From: Symbiodinium natans | Taxonomy: Eukaryota; Sar; Dinophyceae; Suessiales; Symbiodiniaceae | Direction: 5' to 3' | Assembly: GCA_905221605.1 (NCBI GenBank) | Contig: CAJNDS010002154.1 | Coordinates: 323,517 to 375,387, forward strand | DNA length: 51,871 nt | Part shown: in pieces, positions 8,117 through 15,835 of the stretch | Layout of the letters: every line of letters begins with the position of its first letter | Numbering within the stretch: position 1 is the stretch's first letter | The notes under the pieces: generated by a model | Told to the model about the DNA's origin: nothing | Database searches by the model: none | The model's input: only the letters and a program-made list of their open reading frames with translations | Translations under genes and position numbers: made by a program

Positions 8117-10929
8117 ATGGGCATAACCCATATGAAGGTCAGGCACGAGATTTCGGACTATGTCCGCTCTGTGCTCTCTGTGCTCGTGCCAAACGCCTAC
8201 GGCTACCAGTGGTACCAACAAAGTTGGCAGCGGCAGCCGCCTCCTCCTCCTCCTCCTCCACCAGACTATCAAGCACATCCTCCTCCTCCTCCTCCTCCCG
8301 AGACGCCACACCCGACGGCACATTACCCAGGAGACGATCAAGGATGGCAAGGTCGATGGAATCAACACCCACCAGCCGGAGGAGTACACGCTCAATACCA
8401 GTGGCCACCCTACCAGGATGCAGCATCTCTACGGCCACAATGGATAGCACCAGCCGCGTTTTTGGATCAAATGCAGTTCGGCCCTCCGACGCATCGTCGT
8501 GATGATGCAGCAGGATACGCACCTTCGAGTCAAACGACGGGCCCACATTCACCGACGACCAACCAGAACATCCATCTTCACCACCAACATGCCAGTCCTC
8601 AACAACATGGTCGCAGCGATTACCCGGAAGTACGCCCAACACCTCTACATCCACAACCTCACTCCTACCCCCAGGCCGCAAGTCATTGGCAGAATCCGGA
8701 CCCACCTCCGTATCTTCAGCATGGTCAGCAATATCATCAAGGCCAAGATATACGACCAGACCACCACCCTCGAGACCTTGCGCACCACCATCAACAACAA
8801 AGCCCTCCTCAGGGTCGACCAGAATGGAATCAAGCCGCACCTCGGCCAGCACACCATCTTCAGCAACAAATGTTCCACAACGAGCAGATCATCCCGTGTT
8901 CGCGCAAGCAGAGCCCCATCCTCCAGTTCGAGAAGGACCTTACCCCATCTCCCTACTAAATACCCCTGGCGCCTGTGCACATCGAGATCCAGCAGAACAC
9001 GGCCAGCCACGTCAACAAGATGCTCCAGTTGACACACAACACCCAGACCAAGGACGCAGATCTCAGCAAGACCCCACTCAAGTATATGCTCACCGAGATC
9101 CGCAGCGAGACGCAGCACGACAGGAGCCTTTGTCACAGTCCAGACCATTTCCGGCACTTCAGCGATCTATGCCCACCCAGATTTCGGACACACAACAAGA
9201 TGACCATCAAAGAGGCCAACCTGTTCATCACGGAGAACATCAACAACCTCGTCAAGCCCCAGAACCACCCTCTCAAACCACGTCGATGACGACACCATCC
9301 CAGATGACGGAGATGTTCACGTGCATCACAGGCATGATTGAGAAAGTCGTGGCACCGCTACTCCAGTCCCATGCCAGAGTCGCCCCAACGCAACTACAAC
9401 ATCCTGGCGACCAACACAGAGCAGAGTCCTTTACCACACACCACACCCGAAGTCGCAGCCGAACCACCTATGAGCCCAGCCCAGCCCACCCCAGGAGCAC
9501 CAGATCTACGCGACACACGCACATCTCCCATTCACCCCACAGCCCCGCACCCAACGACCCCCACCAGACAGACAGAACCAGACGGCCACGCAGTCCAAGA
9601 AGATCCAGATCCACACGTCGACACTCGGAAGAAGCCGAATCGCGAACATCGAGAAGGCGCTCTTCTCCGGTTCATCATCACCGGACATCCCAACCAACAC
9701 CATCCCAACGCAGCCCCTCCCCAAGCAGCACCAAGCGCAGAGGCACGACCGTCGTTCTCACCCCCGCGCTCCACCGATCTGCTTCACACACGGCGACCCA
9801 CAGAGACACACCTGCTTCCTCATCCCGACCACCCCAAGCACCCTCAGAAGCCACTTCACACAATGCAGGACCAGAAACCGAATCAGGCTTCAAACCTGAA
9901 GAACGTCGACGCATGAAGATGCTCTACCAAGACGCCTTGGCGGACCCCTACAGGCTCGCGTGTGTGTCCGAGATGTACCACCAACAAGACCCACCACCGC
10001 CCATGGACCCTTCCAGCACAGGCGTCCGGTACATGAACGACATCATGCACGACATCGCCAACCTCACCCAAGGACAGCCCCTTTGGCTCTCCAACCCAGC
10101 ACAGATGGCCATCCGCCAAGCAAGATCCTTCGCTTGCTCTCACTACAAGATCACGCCCTTCCTCGGCCAGTTCAGAACTCACCCCAGCACGGACACGGTG
10201 ATCCACCCGGAGCTCATCCACGTAGACCCCTACAGCAACAAACAGGACACCACCGACTACCCACTGGTACAGGTCCTCGTCATACCACTACGCACCACCA
10301 AGCCTCCACCTCACGCACACGATGCCAACAGTCCATCACCTCCCACGCACAAGGGCGCCTACAAGGCATATTGGTCACACGCTACCGATGAAGCAGGCCT
10401 ATGGCACATCCTGCGCGAGGGCTTCGTCAGACCCACGAATTGGGAGCCCACCAATTGGGATGACGACAACCTCCCCTACAACAAAGCATACCTACCCCAC
10501 CGTGGGTTCAACGGATTCCACCAAGACAACGCACCCGACAACCTCCAACTCGGATTTTGCCACACCAACCTCCGCAAAGCCCTCCGCCTTCCAAAAGCCA
10601 GAGCAGGTCCTGCCGAACGAGAAATAGCCACAGGTTTCACCATATTTGGACGCGTCACATCGTCCACCTCCCAGCATAGCCACATGCGGCAGAAGGGAGG
10701 AGGATGGACGACTCAGAAGGCGCTCATCGAGGCACACTTCAACGACACCAGCCGGGCCAGTCGCAACTTCACTACCGTCTTCTCCCACACCGAGAAGAGC
10801 GTCATTGATGCACAATACGCTGAGATCACCGGGATCACCATCAACGTCTTCCACCCTAGACCCTCACCCACCACACCACCTCCAGTTCCCAACAGATCCC
10901 GAGACAATGACCGCGGACAACGACGTTGA
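8117..10929 (+). CDS. Pro/Gln/His-rich protein with conserved C-terminal domain, frame change near 8860-8960
   Basis: The ORF opens with an ATG at 8117 and runs to a stop at 8959 as a protein dominated by Pro, Gln, His and Tyr, with two oligoproline runs (8240-8300). A second open frame, one base back, extends to 10929. It has no ATG of its own near its beginning (its first accepted start is TTG 8686) and becomes protein-like at about 8880 (VPQRADHPVFAQAEPHPPV). I therefore read the two as one protein joined by a -1 frame change. An Arg/Ser-rich stretch follows (about 9430-9700). A compact, non-repetitive C-terminal domain spans about 9890-10850 and includes YWSHATDEAGLWHILREGF and GFTIFGRVTSS. 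Its function is not recognised. The H-x-T...ILREG pattern faintly recalls ADP-ribosyltransferase folds, with low confidence. Confidence 0.6.
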
Positions 10930-11137
10930 CAACTACCTGAGCTGGCGAATCCTTCTTCCTCATCGTGAAGAGCAAAGTGACGATTTCTTTTTCACCTTCA
11001 CGAACCCTCACTCGTGCGGCACCAGCGCGTTAATCACAGCATGTCAAAATGGAAGGCATCAAGCGGAACAGGTCGCAGATTGGATGAAGTGCACCCCCAC
11101 CCCACCACACATCACTCTGCAGTTCCGAACTGTTTGA
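10907..11137 (+). CDS. Small overlapping ORF, 76 aa, unknown
   Basis: It starts with an ATG at 10907, inside the last 23 bases of the preceding ORF and in another frame, and ends at a TGA at 11135-11137. The protein (MTADNDVDNYLSWRILLPHR at its start) has a balanced composition with hydrophobic and charged residues well mixed (DDFFFTFTNPH, ACQNGRHQAEQVADWMK), unlike a shadow frame. The overlap suggests coupled reinitiation after the upstream ORF. Alternatively it is the true C-terminus of that ORF reached by another frame change. No family is recognised. Confidence 0.5.
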   Translation: MTADNDVDNYLSWRILLPHREEQSDDFFFTFTNPHSCGTSALITACQNGRHQAEQVADWMKCTPTPPHITLQFRTV

Positions 11138-11414
11138 AATATCTACACCGAGGTCTATGCATTTAGCCCAATGTGTGCGCCAGTTACGGATTGCAATCGG
11201 ATGCATGTAGTACAGCGTCACAGATGAATCAGCCTGTCTTTTCTTTTCGGCACATGAAATCACGCGTCAAGTGAATTCGTGCACTGCTGTGATGCGTTAG
11301 ACCTTGACCTTGAGAGACATGCTCTGGCCGCCTTTAAGTGTCGTTAGTGCTGATTGCATTTCGCATGCAGTTTTGCTCTTGACCATAACGGATCATTAGA
11401 CGCTCACTTTCATC
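11138..11414. other. Inter-ORF spacer with a motif shared with 18530-18551
   Basis: No ORF is supported here. The segment around 11179-11198 (CAG-T-ACGGATTGCA-TCG) matches the spacer before the coiled-coil ORF at 17 of 19 positions. The sequence is less A/C-skewed than the ORFs. It could hold a promoter or RNA-processing signal for the downstream ORF, but nothing more specific can be seen. Confidence 0.4.
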
Positions 11415-13835
11415 ATGGATCCGGCAGAAGATATGGAGCACGCCCCTCACCGCTGGCTAAGCGGACAAGTCGCCGATCATCAGGTTGCGCAAGTACTAGG
11501 ACCCCAAATACTACAAAGATGGCAAGCACTCTTGGTGAGTATCGTGGAGGAGGATGACACCCCCATCATCACGGACACGTCGTCGATGCCAGCCAGACCA
11601 TGGACGACCAACTTGCACCCATCCAAGTACATGGAGATGCTCAGCACCACTGACGAGGGCATCAGCAACACCGTCAACAGATTTCGACAGCAAACCATGA
11701 AGGCCAAGATACTGCACCAATCCAGATTGCGAGCGGTGCAGACCGACTACCCCGAGATAATCGGCCAAGGACGACTACAAGACATGGAAATCAAACCCGG
11801 TCGAGTTCTTGCCTCCGCGGAAAACCACGGTACCATGCCCCATACCCTTCCCCCTCCAACCTCCTCACAAGACCATGCGAACCAATTCCAGAGATGGTAT
11901 CCGAATCGACAAACACCACCCCAGGACCACGCCACCGGCATGTCCATGGATTATGCGGGCACGGACCAACCTGTCAGAGACCTACAAACCTGGCACACTG
12001 GAGCCTTCCCACACATTCCCGTACCTCCCGACCGCACAGTACCTCCTCCCGAAGAACGGCATCACAGAGAAGACAGATCCAGGTCGCCACTTCGAAACCC
12101 TGGTGTCCACACGATGGGCATGCACGTCAGCAGCTTGCAACAACTGCTCGACAGCCTTGAACCAGCTGTGGACGCGCAATCCGTCACACAACATCACGAC
12201 CAAGGCCGGCTACGCCCAGTTCTACCAGTGGATCAGATAGAGAAAGTGCAGCCGCAGTGGTGGAGACGACCGATTCGACCGGAACTTGTTCACATGCTAC
12301 CTCCGGTTGAACCACACCATTGGGAACTCCAAGAGGACGGCACACCCGTCATTCGATTCTTCCCCAACCGCATGACCTTCCTCCCGAAGCAGCTGGTGCA
12401 CAAGTTCCCCTCACTCCAACAAGAACTTCAAAACAGCATCCTCATGACCTGGGACCAATACAAGGACGACGCATCCACCCACGTCCAGATGGCACGCTAC
12501 GCCGACTCCGTCGACATTCCCCAACCCAAGCCCCTACACCTACGACTACGTGCCCTCCTACACGAAATTCTATCAGGAACCGCTGCAGTTCACATCCTAC
12601 AGTTCACAGCCATACAGTTTAGGATGCTCGTACGCAAAGGCACTTGCCCAGATTTGGCCACAATGCCCAACATCTATCAGCTCTGGCACTGGGGCTACAT
12701 CAAATTCCGAAGTGTGAACCCGGAACTCTGGATGTTCACACACAACTTCGCAGATCCCAGAACTATGGGCAGGCTGGAGCAGACCTGCACTCACTTCCAC
12801 AGAGTCTGGTCAGCACACGTCCTACCCAGCACGGCAGGATTGGTACCCCTGCTTCCGCCCATACAAGACCTCTGCGTGGTGCTCCATAGTACTACGCCAC
12901 CCTTCCACCAGCCGATGCTTGCGAAGTACAACACCATCTCGGGCATCATGACCATGCAGGCGGTCAGCAACATAGTCTTCCGCAAGGCTCACCATGACCT
13001 ACAGCTCCACAGAACATGGCCCAGCATCGATTCCCACACAGAATGCCTTCAGGGAACCAACACGTTCCAGATTCCGGACCACTGGTCAACCAACATATGG
13101 ACCGACACGCTTCAGAAGCTCACCCACACGACCAGATGGACGCCACCCTCCACTCCCGACATCCGCACCAAACTCACCATCGACCACCTCCACAGCGACA
13201 CACTGCCCACCATGGTATGGACACCGAGATTCGCCTTACCCCTCACCTCACAACAGATCCACGCAGTTCAAGTCTCCACCCAAGCAGCACATGTACTACA
13301 TCGACTTTGGGACCCACTCATCTTCACCTTTGCGGACCCTTGCCACACCATCGACGGTTTCGACGCCAAGCGGACAAGCCGGCCTGATTTGATTGGCAAA
13401 TTTCACCGACTGAGTCCAGGAGGACAAACGCCAATGTTAGCAATCCCGGCCAGCAGCGTGATGGAGACACAGTTGGACTGGGCCTGGTTCCAAACCACTA
13501 CGGCATCCAGTTCCTCGTTCAGATGGCTGTCTCTACCCCTTGCAGTCATCGGACACCCCAGGACGCACTCGGTCTTTTGGACCCACCCGAAGATATCAGG
13601 CCAAATCCAACGTCACCAAGCTCTACATGTACATCAAACCACGTGGCTGGCGGTATCGGGAACACCTACAGCCTTCCAAGAGGATCCAGACATCAAGCAG
13701 AATCAAGCGCAGGCCACGCCAACTCAGGAGGAATGGACGGACTTCATCAACCAACGACAAGCTCTACTAGAACTTCAACGACGCACCACCGTTGACCAAG
13801 AAGCAGGCCAACATCAATGGAAGTATGTGAAGTGA
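11415..13835 (+). CDS. Unknown 806-aa protein of the multi-ORF retroelement
   Basis: It begins at an ATG at 11415 and is uninterrupted. Residues of about 1-110 are compact and charged. Residues of about 140-270 are low-complexity, rich in Pro, His, Gln and Arg, with a short SR-like stretch (REDRSRSPLR). From about residue 280 to the end it is a large, Trp- and His-rich, apparently globular region (for example WELQEDGTPVIRFFPNRM, YQLWHWGYIKFRSVNPELWM). No catalytic motif, zinc cluster or transmembrane helix was recognised. Its place among the other ORFs and similar base composition argue that it belongs to the element. A structural or nucleic-acid-binding role would be a guess. Confidence 0.75.
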   Translation: MDPAEDMEHAPHRWLSGQVADHQVAQVLGPQILQRWQALLVSIVEEDDTPIITDTSSMPARPWTTNLHPSKYMEMLSTTDEGISNTVNRFRQQTMKAKILHQSRLRAVQTDYPEIIGQGRLQDMEIKPGRVLASAENHGTMPHTLPPPTSSQDHANQFQRWYPNRQTPPQDHATGMSMDYAGTDQPVRDLQTWHTGAFPHIPVPPDRTVPPPEERHHREDRSRSPLRNPGVHTMGMHVSSLQQLLDSLEPAVDAQSVTQHHDQGRLRPVLPVDQIEKVQPQWWRRPIRPELVHMLPPVEPHHWELQEDGTPVIRFFPNRMTFLPKQLVHKFPSLQQELQNSILMTWDQYKDDASTHVQMARYADSVDIPQPKPLHLRLRALLHEILSGTAAVHILQFTAIQFRMLVRKGTCPDLATMPNIYQLWHWGYIKFRSVNPELWMFTHNFADPRTMGRLEQTCTHFHRVWSAHVLPSTAGLVPLLPPIQDLCVVLHSTTPPFHQPMLAKYNTISGIMTMQAVSNIVFRKAHHDLQLHRTWPSIDSHTECLQGTNTFQIPDHWSTNIWTDTLQKLTHTTRWTPPSTPDIRTKLTIDHLHSDTLPTMVWTPRFALPLTSQQIHAVQVSTQAAHVLHRLWDPLIFTFADPCHTIDGFDAKRTSRPDLIGKFHRLSPGGQTPMLAIPASSVMETQLDWAWFQTTTASSSSFRWLSLPLAVIGHPRTHSVFWTHPKISGQIQRHQALHVHQTTWLAVSGTPTAFQEDPDIKQNQAQATPTQEEWTDFINQRQALLELQRRTTVDQEAGQHQWKYVK

Positions 13836-14055
13836 TGAAGTCCCAGCCACGACAGTTTCACGATGGAACGAACTCAGCCACATGCACCCGTTGAGAGAAG
13901 TTGCAGCCATATGCACCTCACATCCTGCATGCAATTTTCGGAACACGCTGTTTCTGCAAGTGTAGTGTTTCTTGCGCCTGACACAGCCGTTGCGTGCCTC
14001 ACGTAGGCTTCTTCACTAACAGCTGAACATATCAGCATCCCCATACCCCCGCGCC

Positions 14056-15768
14056 ATGGCAGACAGACGTGATCGCCACGATCAACGACATGCTCAATGG
14101 CACGCAGACTCACACAGACGAGGCAACCGTTCCAGACGATCCAGATCACCCAGAAGATTCAGCACGCCAAGACCATCTAGGAGGCATCGCACTAGGTCGG
14201 CATCACCGAGATCCACGCGCACATTCCACTCCAACCCACGTCCTAGCTCGGGACCAACTTTGACCCCCAGATCCACATTCACAACGTCCCACACGCCTCT
14301 TCATCACGGACAAGATTCGGCGTACAACCCACGACGAGATCGCCACCGTCACGATCAGCGACTCCCGATATACGGGAACTCTCCCATCCAATCTACTCAA
14401 TCTTCGGCCCCTACCCCAGCCCGCCCTAACCCCAAAGAACGCGCCAAGGAAGTGCTCCAGGACATCTTCCACCAGCCCAACAATGACCTCCCAGACCATT
14501 GGGATTCCACCGAGCTGCTCTACGACAAAAACCAGTATGGAGGAGTCCAGATGCCCAGAATCGTACCTGCCACGTCATCGGCCAAGAAAAATGGCACGGC
14601 AGGTATGGATCCTTTCGACATAAAACTCTGGCAAGTGGCCTTCGAGGGCAAGCACAATTATATGTTGCGACAACTCGCCAACGGAAGATGGACTCAGTTC
14701 CAAGGCCACAAGTCACTACCCGATGCCGTGTTTCACATGAAACTCTCCACCTTCATCCGCAACCGCAACATTCGCATCGAGACCATCGCAGTCAACTATT
14801 GGAAGTGGAAGAACGGTACTGAAATGCTGCCCTCTGAAGCCCAACGGAAGGAAGCCATGGAGATGCTCGTCGCCAACATTGGAGACCTCCTCATGCGCTA
14901 CAACAATCCCCCCGCTGTACAACCCCAAGTACGTGCCCAACTAGCACAGAAAGAAGCGGAGATAGCAGGATTGCGCGCACAGCTGGCAAGTCAGAGCCGC
15001 AAGACACCCTTCCCGCAGGGCATCATCCCACCTACCCAAACCCAGATGCCCAACTTCTTCGAAACAGGCACCAGCAAGACTTCACCATCATCCGGTAAAC
15101 AACCACATCCACACCGAGATCCGTGCGCTCAGGACAACACCCACGACCTTGTGCAGGTTATCGACGCCGACGACGCCCAAGTATCGCAACCGATAGCATC
15201 CGAAGCGGCCGAACAAGCACCTCAACCCCCTCCCCCACTTCACCCCCACCCGCCTACCGTGGAAGACGAGCTGGACCCCAACCTCATTGGAGGCATCACC
15301 ACACCCTCCTACCAGCCCAGCCCAAGATCTCCGGTTACAGGTGAACCAGCATCCAGCCGCCCGTTCGAATCACCAGGCGGCAGACAAAACAAAGTCCTCC
15401 TCGACATCGTCAACGCATTCGACGACGAAGAACTCATCCAGTATCTTAGCGGCATAGCTCCGAAGCGAGAACCAGGTGACAAGGCCAAAATGGACAAGAT
15501 CCGACAAGTACATGAACTCACCAGCTCGCTATCAAGATACGCGGCCCCGTCAGCAACCACCTGGATCTCCACCCTCAAGATGTCTGGGCCTAAACTACAG
15601 GCCCAGAAAGAAATTGCCAAGAGACTCACGGTGTATGCGGAGGCGCATCCAAAAGATCAGGCATACCAGGACATGGTGAAGGCCTGGTCTCTTCCCAAGC
15701 TCACCAACACAGCAGGGACGGCAGCAGTCGCTATCGTGGTGGCAGGCCTCGCTTCATACCTACATTGA
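14056..15768 (+). CDS. SR-rich protein with coiled coil and hydrophobic C-terminal tail, 570 aa
   Basis: The ATG at 14056 follows a pyrimidine-rich tract. Residues 1-100 are very rich in Arg, Ser and His (RSRRSRSPRRFS), as in RNA-binding SR proteins. Residues of about 125-290 form a conserved-looking domain with LPDHWDSTELLYDKNQYGGV and FDIKLWQVAFEGKHNYMLRQ. A short predicted coiled coil follows (AQLAQKEAEIAGLRAQLASQ). A Pro-rich linker then leads to a helical C-terminal domain (VLLDIVNAFDDEELIQYLSG). The last 20 residues (AGTAAVAIVVAGLASYL) look like a tail-anchor membrane segment. A role as an RNA-binding, possibly membrane-tethered, element protein is inferred; no family is recognised. Confidence 0.75.
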   Translation: MADRRDRHDQRHAQWHADSHRRGNRSRRSRSPRRFSTPRPSRRHRTRSASPRSTRTFHSNPRPSSGPTLTPRSTFTTSHTPLHHGQDSAYNPRRDRHRHDQRLPIYGNSPIQSTQSSAPTPARPNPKERAKEVLQDIFHQPNNDLPDHWDSTELLYDKNQYGGVQMPRIVPATSSAKKNGTAGMDPFDIKLWQVAFEGKHNYMLRQLANGRWTQFQGHKSLPDAVFHMKLSTFIRNRNIRIETIAVNYWKWKNGTEMLPSEAQRKEAMEMLVANIGDLLMRYNNPPAVQPQVRAQLAQKEAEIAGLRAQLASQSRKTPFPQGIIPPTQTQMPNFFETGTSKTSPSSGKQPHPHRDPCAQDNTHDLVQVIDADDAQVSQPIASEAAEQAPQPPPPLHPHPPTVEDELDPNLIGGITTPSYQPSPRSPVTGEPASSRPFESPGGRQNKVLLDIVNAFDDEELIQYLSGIAPKREPGDKAKMDKIRQVHELTSSLSRYAAPSATTWISTLKMSGPKLQAQKEIAKRLTVYAEAHPKDQAYQDMVKAWSLPKLTNTAGTAAVAIVVAGLASYLH

Positions 15769-15835
15769 CTAGGTACCCTACTCACAACGCAGCAACCCTC
15801 CAGACGACTCAACCGCATACACTCTTCCATGGTGA

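Noticed and set aside
8139-8852. 237-aa minus-strand acidic ORF
   Set aside because: It is the antisense of the Pro/Gln/His-rich plus-strand ORF; the acidic run is the complement of oligoproline codons.
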